Origin: an uncultured Oscillospiraceae bacterium
GTDB taxonomy: Bacteria; Bacillota; Clostridia; Oscillospirales; Ruminococcaceae
Direction of reading: 5' to 3'
Length of the DNA stretch: 5,389 bases
Assembly (NCBI GenBank): GCA_958427155.1
Contig: CAUABB010000115.1
Coordinates: forward strand, 1 to 5,389
The notes beneath the pieces are model-generated. The model was not told the DNA's origin, searched no databases, and saw only the letters and a list, made by a program, of their open reading frames with translations. Positions within the stretch are counted from its first letter, which is position 1. Each line of letters opens with the position of its first letter. Made by a program: the position numbers and the translations under genes. Below, piece by piece: positions 1 to 5,386 of this stretch.

Positions 1-145
1 CGATTGCAGAAAAAATTAAAATTAAAGCCCCGATTAACGCCGTCAACCGATTTCTTGCATGTGTTCCTTTTTTGGCAGATTCTTTTTTCTGACCCTCAAT
101 TGGCTGCTCCAAAACATTTTCAATCACAACACTATTTTCTACCAT
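1..145 (-). CDS. N-terminal part of an unidentified membrane protein, cut by the window edge
   Basis: An open frame starts at the ATG at 145-143 and runs off the left edge after 48 codons, so only the N-terminus is visible. The start is well supported: an AGGAG ribosome binding site lies at 157-153, with 7 nt between it and the ATG. The visible protein begins MVENSVVIENVLEQ. It has a polar, charged stretch to about residue 33, with basic residues K20, K21, K25, K26, R31 and R33, and then a hydrophobic run from about residue 34 (LTALIGALILIFSAI) that looks like the start of a transmembrane helix. Basic residues just before the helix suggest a cytoplasmic N-terminus by the positive-inside rule. 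The gene follows proA by 28 nt with no convincing terminator between, so it is probably the next cistron of the same unit. I do not recognise the family, and nothing visible gives a function. Confidence 0.7.
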   Translation of the reverse strand, partial: MVENSVVIENVLEQPIEGQKKESAKKGTHARNRLTALIGALILIFSAI

Positions 146-173
146 TTCCTGTCTCCTTTTACCTGATTATCAG

Positions 174-1430
174 TTATTCACGAATCTGTCCATTTCCTTC
201 AATAATGAACTTGCTGGAAGTCAGTGCTTCCAGTCCTAAGGGACCACGGACATGAAGCTTTTGTGTCGAAATTCCAATTTCAGCCCCATAACCGAACTCC
301 CCTCCGTCAGTAAAACGGGTAGAAGCATTTACATAAACCGCCGCAGAATCTACTTCTTTCGTAAAGCGCACCGCGTTTGAATAATCCCGTGTTACAATAG
401 CTTCGGAATGTCCAGAAGAATATTTGGAAATATGCGCGATAGCCTCATCTAAATTTTTTACCACTTTAACTGACATTTTATAATCAAGGTATTCGGTAAA
501 ATAATCTTCTTCCGTAGCAGGGTGAACAGATATCTCACCTAAAATTGAAATTGTTTTTTCACAGCCAAAAAGCTGAACGTCTTTCTGATCAAGTTTTCTT
601 TTTACCATCGGTAAAAACTTTTCTGCCACCGTCTCATGAACTAGAAGGCTTTCCGCCGCGTTACAGACAGAAGGGCGACTTGTTTTAGCATTATAAACAA
701 TTTCAGTAGCCATTTCAAGATCTGCAGTTTCATCCACATAAATATGGCAGTTTCCCACACCCGTTTCAATGACAGGCACAGTAGCGTTTTGAACAACCGA
801 CTGAATCAGGCCCGCTCCGCCCCGGGGAATCAGAAGATCCAAAAAACCATTGAGTTTCATCATCTCCGTCGCGGTTTCACGGTCAGTCCGGTCCACAAAG
901 GTAACGATATCCTCTGGCAGACCGACTTCAGCTAAAGCTCGACGCATTAGCTGCGCTAAATAAAAGTTAGAATGAAAGGCCTCTTTTCCCCCTCGCAACA
1001 TGACGGCATTTCCCGCTTTTAAACAGAGAGTAGCAGCATCCACTGTTACGTTAGGACGAGATTCATAAATCATCCCAATAACGCCAAACGGAACTGCCAC
1101 TCTTCGAATATTTAATCCGTTCGGACGAACACTGCCATCTAAAATCCGTCCAACCGGATCAGCCATTGCCACCAGTTCCAGACAAGCATTAGACATTGAA
1201 CGGATCCTTTTTTCATCTAGGCGAAGACGGTCAATCATAACTTCTGAAATTCCAAGTTCTCTTGCAGAGAACAAATCCTTTTGATTAGCTTCTAATATAC
1301 TGTCCTGTTCTTCTAAGAGCAACTTTGCTATTATTTCCAGAACACGATTTTTTGTGACAGTATCTGCTTTAGCGATTGCTGTCTTGGCGATTGCCGCACG
1401 AACTCCAAGTTCTTTGATTGTACTCATCAT
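174..1430 (-). CDS. proA: Glutamate-5-semialdehyde dehydrogenase (gamma-glutamyl phosphate reductase), ProA
   Basis: ProA reduces gamma-glutamyl phosphate with NADPH to glutamate-5-semialdehyde, the second step of proline synthesis, in the cytoplasm. The 418 residues match the usual full length of the family. Visible hallmarks are the nucleotide-binding part with GVIGMIYESRPNVTVDAA (116-133) and KAGNAVMLRGGKEA (138-151), the segment LIPRGGAGLIQSV (200-212), VIETGVGNCHIYVD (220-233), the catalytic cysteine C256 in RPSVCNAAESLLV (252-264), and the conserved C-terminal block NASTRFTDGGEFGYGAEIG (368-386) followed by HVRGPLGLEALTS. No key motif is missing. Two ATG codons stand in tandem at 1430 and 1427; the GAGGTG ribosome binding site at 1440-1435 can serve either, so the start is uncertain by one residue. 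The gene follows proB by 8 nt, and its ribosome binding site touches the proB stop codon, suggesting translational coupling of the two enzymes, whose labile intermediate passes from one to the other. Confidence 0.98.
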   Translation of the reverse strand: MMSTIKELGVRAAIAKTAIAKADTVTKNRVLEIIAKLLLEEQDSILEANQKDLFSARELGISEVMIDRLRLDEKRIRSMSNACLELVAMADPVGRILDGSVRPNGLNIRRVAVPFGVIGMIYESRPNVTVDAATLCLKAGNAVMLRGGKEAFHSNFYLAQLMRRALAEVGLPEDIVTFVDRTDRETATEMMKLNGFLDLLIPRGGAGLIQSVVQNATVPVIETGVGNCHIYVDETADLEMATEIVYNAKTSRPSVCNAAESLLVHETVAEKFLPMVKRKLDQKDVQLFGCEKTISILGEISVHPATEEDYFTEYLDYKMSVKVVKNLDEAIAHISKYSSGHSEAIVTRDYSNAVRFTKEVDSAAVYVNASTRFTDGGEFGYGAEIGISTQKLHVRGPLGLEALTSSKFIIEGNGQIRE

Positions 1431-1434
1431 TATT

Positions 1435-1440
1435 CACCTC
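1435..1440 (-). promoter_or_regulatory. proA ribosome binding site touching the proB stop codon
   Basis: GAGGTG on the minus strand shares bases with the proB stop codon TGA (1441-1439). From its GAGG core there are 6 nt to the ATG at 1430 and 9 nt to the ATG at 1427, so it does not decide between them. Ribosomes finishing proB would be placed directly at proA, which supports coupled translation. Confidence 0.8.
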
Positions 1441-2236
1441 ATTCGGAAACAAAAAGAGTCCCTTTTTCTTTACCGTCAAACAAATCATACAGATTATTAG
1501 GATCTGCGCCATTAATCAACGCCATTAAACTGCCACGTTCTAAAGTCATTTCGGCAGCATTCAGTTTGGTTACCATTCCACCAGTTCCGAGCTTTCCCGC
1601 ACTTCCTCCTGCAAGAGCACGAATAGAATCGTCAATTTTATTGACACGTGGAATCAATTTTGCATTTGAAAAGCGAACCGGATCGCAATCATAAAGGCCA
1701 TCGACATCAGTCAAAATAATTAAAGCATCCGCATTTACCAGTTTTGCAACAATCGCCGAAAGAGTGTCATTATCTCCAAATTTCCCACCGTGATCAATCT
1801 CGTCGGTCGAAACCGTATCATTTTCATTTACAATTGGAATTGATCCATACCGAAGAAGCCTATTAAAAGTATTTACAACATTTTCCTTTCGCATTTCATC
1901 ACGTACAACATCTTCAGTCAAAAGAACCTGAGAAACAACATGATTATGTTCTGAGAAATGTTTATCATAAATATACATCAGTTCACATTGACCAATCGCA
2001 GCACAAGCCTGTTTGGAAGGAATATCGGTTGGACGCTGGGTCAAACCAAGTTTCCCCATTCCGACACCAATTGCTCCGGAACTGACCAGAACAATTTCCC
2101 GTCCGGAATTTTTAAGATCAGAGATAACTCTGACAAGCTGCTCTACCCGTCGAAGATTTAGTAGACCTGTCTGATGTGCTAAAGTAGAAGTTCCCACCTT
2201 AATAACAACTCTTTTTGCGGCCACAATATTCGTCAT
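1439..2236 (-). CDS. proB: Glutamate 5-kinase, short form without PUA domain, ProB
   Basis: ProB phosphorylates the gamma-carboxyl of glutamate with ATP, the first and usually proline-inhibited step of proline synthesis. The 265 residues form one amino-acid-kinase domain: KVGTST (13-18), SSGAIGVG (52-59), NENDTVS (138-144), FGDNDTLSA (153-161), TDVDGLY (176-182), and GTGGMVTKL (217-225) with the conserved lysine K224. The protein ends three residues after the GTLF motif that closes the kinase domain. The C-terminal PUA domain of longer enzymes such as the roughly 367-residue E. coli ProB is therefore absent. Since proA begins 8 nt later, there is no room for a decayed PUA remnant; this is a natural short form of a kind known in some other Firmicutes such as streptococci. 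The start ATG at 2236 has an AGGGG ribosome binding site at 2247-2243 with 6 nt spacing. The upstream gene's stop codon overlaps the same A-rich ribosome-binding stretch, so coupling is likely. Confidence 0.98.
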   Translation of the reverse strand: MTNIVAAKRVVIKVGTSTLAHQTGLLNLRRVEQLVRVISDLKNSGREIVLVSSGAIGVGMGKLGLTQRPTDIPSKQACAAIGQCELMYIYDKHFSEHNHVVSQVLLTEDVVRDEMRKENVVNTFNRLLRYGSIPIVNENDTVSTDEIDHGGKFGDNDTLSAIVAKLVNADALIILTDVDGLYDCDPVRFSNAKLIPRVNKIDDSIRALAGGSAGKLGTGGMVTKLNAAEMTLERGSLMALINGADPNNLYDLFDGKEKGTLFVSE

Positions 2237-2242
2237 GTCAAT

Positions 2243-2250
2243 CCCCTTTT
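2243..2250 (-). promoter_or_regulatory. proB ribosome binding site overlapping the end of the DUF975-like gene
   Basis: The minus strand reads AAAAGGGG here, with 6 nt to the proB ATG at 2236. The stop codon TAA of the upstream membrane-protein gene (2251-2249) overlaps the A-rich start of this site, leaving 12 nt between the two genes. This supports co-transcription of proB with the membrane-protein gene. Confidence 0.8.
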
Positions 2251-3112
2251 ACAATTTCTGTATATTTTCTTTTGTCTCTTGCTTTTCAGAAAGAACTTCC
2301 AATTGATAGTTTAATATATACCGTCTGGCATACAGAGCTTTTGTCATTTCAATATACGGAATTGTCCCAAGCATTGGAACAATTAAAAAATTCAACAAAT
2401 AATAAGGAAGAAAAGAAATATCAAGAGCCAAAAGCTCCCCCTTCTTCCCCGTCATAATCCGAATAGAGCTACGAAACGCAGTGCGAACCCGGACTTCAGG
2501 ATCATCCGCAAGAATGAAAAGAACAAGAAAATACCGGTAACAGACAACAAGTGCGCCAATCAAGCCACCAAGCGTTAAGCCTACAGTCAAAATAAAAAGG
2601 AGAAAACTTTGCCAAGCAGCAGCATGATAAATTGTAGAAATAATATAACCAAAATAAAGAAGTGCAGAAGGCAACAAAAAAAGAGCCGTCCACAAAGCCG
2701 TTTTAACAAGCAACAACAAATGGACTGCAAGTGCCTTTCCCCATCGTTTAGGAGAAGTATACCAGTTAAAAGTTCGAGAAATAGGCAGTATTTCTCCCAA
2801 TGTCCGCCTATAATACCAGCAAATTATTCCTTGACGCAGCGATGTTCCAAATAGAAATGATAAAACAGAACTTCCTATAAACAGAGCAGATGCAAATAAC
2901 AATGTATCAATATGCACAGAAACTGTACCATATAAAAACAAAGGAGAAAAAAGTTGTTCTAAGGTAGACATACCACTGAAAGAAACGATCATACGTTCCA
3001 AACAGGAAAAGAATACCATTATCGCAGCAAGGCAAAACAGCAAGGCTATTGCCCTACCCCAGATGCCCTGCAGCAGTTCTTTAGCCTTTTGCTTCATCTT
3101 TTTACGATGCAT
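2249..3112 (-). CDS. DUF975-like integral membrane protein of unknown function
   Basis: A polytopic membrane protein of 287 residues (290 if the upstream ATG at 3121 is used). Counting from the upstream ATG, hydrophobic segments lie near 22-42, 72-94, 130-152, 172-203 and 232-255. The N-terminus is basic (MHRKKMKQKAKELLQGIWGRA), resembling the 'KxRAxxxLKGNWG' opening I associate with DUF975 proteins. The late part, ILADDPEV (203-210), a following AFRSSIRIMTGKKGELL stretch and IPYIEMTKALYARRY (254-268), also fits that family's 'LADNP... S..LM.G.K ... PY..MT.A.FY' pattern. This assignment is from memory of the pattern. The start at 3112 is preferred because AAAGGA at 3126-3121 lies 8 nt upstream, whereas the ATG at 3121 overlaps that ribosome binding site. 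It lies 21 nt after cobO and 12 nt before proB, inside the unit. No catalytic or transport motif is visible; function unknown. Confidence 0.85.
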   Translation of the reverse strand: MHRKKMKQKAKELLQGIWGRAIALLFCLAAIMVFFSCLERMIVSFSGMSTLEQLFSPLFLYGTVSVHIDTLLFASALFIGSSVLSFLFGTSLRQGIICWYYRRTLGEILPISRTFNWYTSPKRWGKALAVHLLLLVKTALWTALFLLPSALLYFGYIISTIYHAAAWQSFLLFILTVGLTLGGLIGALVVCYRYFLVLFILADDPEVRVRTAFRSSIRIMTGKKGELLALDISFLPYYLLNFLIVPMLGTIPYIEMTKALYARRYILNYQLEVLSEKQETKENIQKL

Positions 3113-3120
3113 GTATTTCA

Positions 3121-3126
3121 TCCTTT
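3121..3126 (-). promoter_or_regulatory. Ribosome binding site that decides the start of the DUF975-like gene
   Basis: AAAGGA on the minus strand lies 8 nt before the ATG at 3112. An earlier in-frame ATG (3121-3119) overlaps this site and so has no properly spaced one of its own. The 287-residue product is therefore preferred over the 290-residue one. Confidence 0.6.
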
Positions 3127-3133
3127 CCGGAAC

Positions 3134-3646
3134 CTAATACTCAATTCCTTTGCGTGCGCCAATCCCTTTATCATATGGATGACGAATTTTTTTCATTTCA
3201 GTTATATAATCTGCTGTCGAAAGAACTTTTGGACTTGGATTGCGTCCAGTCAACACTATTTCGGAGCAATCACTCATCTGGTTTAAAAAATTAAGAAGCT
3301 GCTCTTCCGAGAGCATCCCAGTTGATACCGCATCTAAAACCTCGTCTAGAACCACACAATCAAAAGAATTTTGCTTTACCATTTGCGTTAAACGTGCAAA
3401 ACAATCTTGATGGTTTTCTCGGCAAATTTCAAGCTCATTTTGATCCATATAAGCAACAAATTTTTTGACATCATCAGTGCGAATATAAGGTATTTTAAGC
3501 GTTTCAAGAGAAACAAGTTCAGAGGTATGATTTCCTTTTAAAAACTGCACAAAAAGGCACGAAAGGCCGGCACCATGTGCCCGAATCAAAAGGCCAAGAG
3601 CAGCCGTTGTTTTCCCTTTCCCGTCTCCAATATAAATATGAACCAT
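3134..3646 (-). CDS. cobO: Corrinoid (cob(I)yrinic acid a,c-diamide) adenosyltransferase, CobO/BtuR family
   Basis: The enzyme transfers the 5'-deoxyadenosyl group of ATP to Co(I) corrinoids, giving adenosylcobalamin or its precursors; it acts in the cytoplasm in de novo synthesis or salvage. In the 170-residue protein the P-loop GDGKGKTTAALG is at about 7-18, a Walker-B-like CVVLDEV at about 97-103, TGRNPSP at 133-139, and the family's signature C-terminus TEMKKIRHPYDKGIGARKG from 149 to nearly the end. The usual start is MIHIYTGDGKGKTT; here MVHIYIGDGKGKTT begins at 3646, with GAGGA at 3656-3652 spaced 5 nt. The in-frame ATG at 3658 adds MRKR and has no good ribosome binding site. Length fits the short Firmicutes forms, while E. 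coli BtuR, at about 196 residues, has an N-terminal extension. It stands between a phosphatase gene and a DUF975-like gene. No other cobalamin synthesis gene is in view, which favours a role in salvage, but the neighbourhood outside the window is unknown. Confidence 0.95.
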   Translation of the reverse strand: MVHIYIGDGKGKTTAALGLLIRAHGAGLSCLFVQFLKGNHTSELVSLETLKIPYIRTDDVKKFVAYMDQNELEICRENHQDCFARLTQMVKQNSFDCVVLDEVLDAVSTGMLSEEQLLNFLNQMSDCSEIVLTGRNPSPKVLSTADYITEMKKIRHPYDKGIGARKGIEY

Positions 3647-3651
3647 TCTTT

Positions 3652-3656
3652 TCCTC
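3652..3656 (-). promoter_or_regulatory. Ribosome binding site that decides the cobO start
   Basis: GAGGA on the minus strand lies 5 nt before the ATG at 3646. It overlaps the earlier in-frame ATG (3658-3656), which has only a weak AGAAG-like stretch upstream. The 3646 start also gives the family-typical N-terminus MVHIYIGDGKGK. Confidence 0.65.
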
Positions 3657-3673
3657 ATTTCATTGCTTCTGCT

Positions 3674-4351
3674 TTAAACATCATCAGTTTCATCTTCTGC
3701 AAGATCAATTAAATTATACTCTTTTAGCACAGTATTGTCCATAGTATTGTAAGGAAGCGGATCAAAAACCTCCACAACATTTCCCTGCTGCCAAAGCTGT
3801 GCGCTGGTTGCTACTGTATACCCGTGCCCATTATCAGTTATCCAAAGCTTAGGATCTCGTTTTGGTAGTCCTAAAGCCGCAAGCAATGTCATAATCACTC
3901 CACCATGTGTTATAACCGCCACAGAAGAAAGCTTATGAGCCATCATATCTTTAAGGATACTTTCAAAACCGAAACAGATCCGATTCTCAAAGTCATGCAT
4001 ATTCTCCATTCCATCAGGAACAGTCCCGTTTCTAAGCCAGTCCATAAATGCTTTATCGTCTACCAGTTCCGCAGCTGTTTTATTTTCATATTTTCCAAAG
4101 TCATACTCCCTAAGGCCATCTATCTGAATTGGCTCAAATTCCGGATAAAGGATTTTTGCAGTTTGTAAACAGCGAAGCAAGGGACTTGAATAAACTTTTT
4201 GCACTCCAGGATATTCATAATTTTCACAGAGGGAATGAAGACCGGCTATTCCGTCAGGACTTAATTCTACATCGGTACGGCCTATAAAGCGTCCCTGTTC
4301 ATTAGCCGAAGTTTTTCCATGTCGCAAAAGATGAATTTTATAGTTCTTCAT
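3674..4351 (-). CDS. Histidine phosphatase superfamily protein, possibly CobC-like (alpha-ribazole phosphatase)
   Basis: A phosphatase of the phosphoglycerate-mutase-like branch, 225 residues. The active-site parts are complete: LLRHGKTSAN (8-17) with the phospho-accepting H11 and R10; SSPLLRCLQTA (55-65) with R60; LREYDFGKYE (80-89) with the likely proton donor E82; and VITHGGVIMTLL (146-157) with the second histidine H149. The family includes CobC, which removes the 5'-phosphate of alpha-ribazole phosphate in the lower-ligand branch of cobalamin assembly, and many broad phosphatases. Being 27 nt upstream of cobO makes a corrinoid role attractive, but this is inference from context; the motifs alone do not separate CobC from other members. 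After the fold there is an acidic tail, EYNLIDLAEDETDDV, of unknown use. The start ATG at 4351 has AAGGG at 4363-4359 with 7 nt spacing. It is the first gene of the leftward unit. Confidence 0.9.
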   Translation of the reverse strand: MKNYKIHLLRHGKTSANEQGRFIGRTDVELSPDGIAGLHSLCENYEYPGVQKVYSSPLLRCLQTAKILYPEFEPIQIDGLREYDFGKYENKTAAELVDDKAFMDWLRNGTVPDGMENMHDFENRICFGFESILKDMMAHKLSSVAVITHGGVIMTLLAALGLPKRDPKLWITDNGHGYTVATSAQLWQQGNVVEVFDPLPYNTMDNTVLKEYNLIDLAEDETDDV

Positions 4352-4450
4352 AAAATAACCCTTCCCTAATCACTAACTAAAAATACATACAGTTATATTT
4401 TTCAAACCCGCTAAATGACAGTTCAATTTAAAAGGCAATTTACCTTCTCA

Positions 4451-4467
4451 TAAATTTGTTAAATTTA
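4451..4467. repeat. Perfect AT-only dyad at the predicted start of the leftward transcript
   Basis: TAAATTT (4451-4457) and AAATTTA (4461-4467) are exact reverse complements around the 3-bp centre GTT. The dyad begins 7 bp downstream of the leftward -10 element, so it covers about the first 17 transcribed bases. It could be an operator or a weak 5' stem-loop in the mRNA. It is made only of A and T in its arms, so chance is a real alternative. Confidence 0.35.
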
Positions 4468-4473
4468 AAATAG

Positions 4474-4502
4474 ATTATAGCATTTTTTGATCAAAAAGGC
4501 AA
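4474..4502 (-). promoter_or_regulatory. Predicted sigma-A promoter of the leftward phosphatase-cobO-proBA unit
   Basis: On the minus strand a perfect -10 TATAAT is at 4479-4474, preceded by TGC so that it forms an extended -10 element (TGCTATAAT). A -35-like TTGCCT (4 of 6 consensus bases) is at 4502-4497, with a 17-bp spacer. The predicted start is near 4467, leaving a leader of roughly 115 nt before the ATG at 4351. No better promoter is seen nearer the gene, and gaps inside the unit are too short to need others. Confidence 0.75.
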
Positions 4503-4524
4503 AATAAACAAATTAACTTCCAAA

Positions 4525-4551
4525 TATTTTAGACATAAAGCGTCAAAAATA
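4525..4551. promoter_or_regulatory. Imperfect inverted repeat between the divergent promoters, candidate operator
   Basis: The left arm TATTTTAGAC (4525-4534) and right arm GTCAAAAATA (4542-4551) match as reverse complements at 9 of 10 positions, separated by the 7-bp spacer ATAAAGC. The dyad lies 13 bp from the rightward -35 and 22 bp from the leftward -35, so a protein bound here could affect both promoters. XRE proteins bind such dyads as dimers. The T and A runs in the arms are cheap in AT-rich DNA; the GAC/GTC ends are the more telling part. Assignment to the adjacent regulator is inference. Confidence 0.45.
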
Positions 4552-4564
4552 CCGTTTTCTCCAC

Positions 4565-4593
4565 TTTACAAAGCCAAACAAATATAATATAAT
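4565..4593 (+). promoter_or_regulatory. Predicted sigma-A promoter of the XRE regulator gene
   Basis: A -35 TTTACA (5 of 6 consensus bases) at 4565-4570 and a perfect -10 TATAAT at 4588-4593 are separated by 17 bp. A second overlapping TATAAT at 4583-4588 has only a 12-bp spacer to the same -35 and is unlikely to be the functional one. The predicted start is near 4600, giving a leader of about 33 nt before the ATG at 4633. Confidence 0.8.
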
Positions 4594-4632
4594 TTATTAT
4601 ACGTTGAGTTTTAAGGAAAGGAATGGGCGGCG

Positions 4633-5322
4633 ATGAACTCAGATTTCCCGAGAATTCTGACATTGTTGCGGAAAGAGCGCGGCATTAGCCAGAAAGAAGC
4701 AGCGGGCGCGCTGAACGTTTCCCAAGCACTCCTGTCTCATTATGAAAAAGGAATTCGTGAATGCGGATTGGATTTTGTCGTACGGACAGCTGATTTTTAT
4801 GGTGTCTCCTGCGATTATCTACTGGGACGTTCCCCGGAGAGAACCGGAACGACTATTTCTGTAGATGAAATTCCAGAAGAAGAAGCAATTGGAAAAGAAA
4901 ACAGCTTCAAGGGAAGCATTATGCCAGTTCTACACAAAAAACTCATCGTTAACTCTCTTCATATCATTTTCGACCTTCTCGGAAAGATTAATAATAAATC
5001 TCTTACAGGAGAAGTTTCTTCCTTTTTAATGCTTGCGGTTTATCGGATGTTCCGCGTTGTCTACAGTGTCAATCCTAAAAATGAAGAAGCGGCTTTTACA
5101 ATTCCAAAAGCAGTGGCAAATTCCTATGCGTCGGCTGAAATGGCGATTCGGGAAGCTAATGCGTCAGCTGTTTCCCAAGGTGTCAAAATGAAAGGACTAA
5201 CACCAGTTTCGAAGCGGGAAGAAAATATTCCGTTGAACACGGAAAGAATTAGCGAGGAATATCCTCAGCTTTCGTCTTCTCTTTTTAATTTGATTCAAAA
5301 TAGTGAAAACTTTTTAAAATAA
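4633..5322 (+). CDS. XRE-family helix-turn-helix transcriptional regulator with unassigned C-terminal region
   Basis: A 229-residue, probably cytoplasmic DNA-binding protein. Residues about 7-62 form a Cro/C1-type helix-turn-helix: ILTLLRKERGISQKEAAGAL (8-27), then recognition helix NVSQALLSHYEKG (28-40) and the typical closing ADFYGVSCDYLLGRS (53-67). After an acidic linker (78-90) comes a helical region of about 140 residues, with a hydrophobic segment LIVNSLHIIFDLLGKIN (104-120), a second one SSFLMLAVYRMFRVVYSV (129-146) and an alanine-rich helix around 158-181. I recognise no known ligand or enzyme domain there; it may serve dimerisation or sensing. The start at 4633 follows AAAGGA at 4617-4622 by 10 nt, with GGGCGG closer in. 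It is transcribed away from the phosphatase-cobO-pro unit from its own promoter (4565-4593). A dyad between the divergent promoters is a candidate binding site, so control of itself and the opposite unit is plausible but unproven. Confidence 0.92.
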   Translation: MNSDFPRILTLLRKERGISQKEAAGALNVSQALLSHYEKGIRECGLDFVVRTADFYGVSCDYLLGRSPERTGTTISVDEIPEEEAIGKENSFKGSIMPVLHKKLIVNSLHIIFDLLGKINNKSLTGEVSSFLMLAVYRMFRVVYSVNPKNEEAAFTIPKAVANSYASAEMAIREANASAVSQGVKMKGLTPVSKREENIPLNTERISEEYPQLSSSLFNLIQNSENFLK

Positions 5323-5347
5323 GGATAGCCAAAGTCTATAAATATTT

Positions 5348-5386
5348 TTAAAACGAAGTTTTAATATCTTGAAAAATGTTTTTAAG
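5348..5386 (+). terminator. AT-rich hairpins after the regulator gene, weak terminator candidate
   Basis: Downstream of the regulator stop (5322), TTAAAAC (5348-5354) and GTTTTAA (5358-5364) form a perfect 7-bp stem with a GAA loop. A second, poorer stem follows: CTT-AAAAA against TTTTT-AAG (5368-5386), with one bulged G and a very small loop. Stems have almost no G-C pairs, and there is no clean U-tract directly after the first one, so this is a weak intrinsic terminator at best. The window ends 3 bases later. Confidence 0.3.

Noticed and set aside
163..173. Palindrome CTGAT-T-ATCAG between proA and the next gene as a terminator
   Set aside because: The centre is a single base, so no stable hairpin of useful length forms, and no T-run follows on the minus strand.
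4..255. Plus-strand open frame of 83 codons at the left edge
   Set aside because: It lies opposite the proA end and the well-supported minus-strand membrane-protein start, with no ribosome binding site signal or family resemblance.
2215..2457. Plus-strand open frame of 80 codons opposite the proB start and the membrane-protein end
   Set aside because: It is antisense to two clear genes, and its protein is low-complexity at the end (EEKKYQEPKAPPSSPS); it is a shadow of the real genes.
3905..4168. Plus-strand open frame of 87 codons inside the phosphatase gene
   Set aside because: It is fully antisense to a conserved phosphatase with intact motifs; no support of its own.
4432..4446. Short hairpin AAGGTA/TGCCTT in the leftward leader as an attenuator
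   Set aside because: The stem is six pairs including a G-U, has a 3-nt loop and is followed by only four T residues; too weak for a terminator.
4440..4451. Four-codon reading frame ATG AGA AGG TAA in the leftward leader
   Set aside because: It has no ribosome binding site upstream and is too short to show a regulatory codon pattern; probably chance.
4352..4467. Cobalamin riboswitch or T-box in the leader before the phosphatase-cobO genes
   Set aside because: The leader is only about 115 nt and AT-rich, and I see neither a B12-box-like conserved stretch nor a T-box motif (AGGGTGGNACCGCG type). A covariance-model search would settle it.
4623..4635. ATG at 4623 as an alternative start of the regulator gene
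   Set aside because: It is out of frame with the helix-turn-helix protein by one base, so it cannot start that gene.
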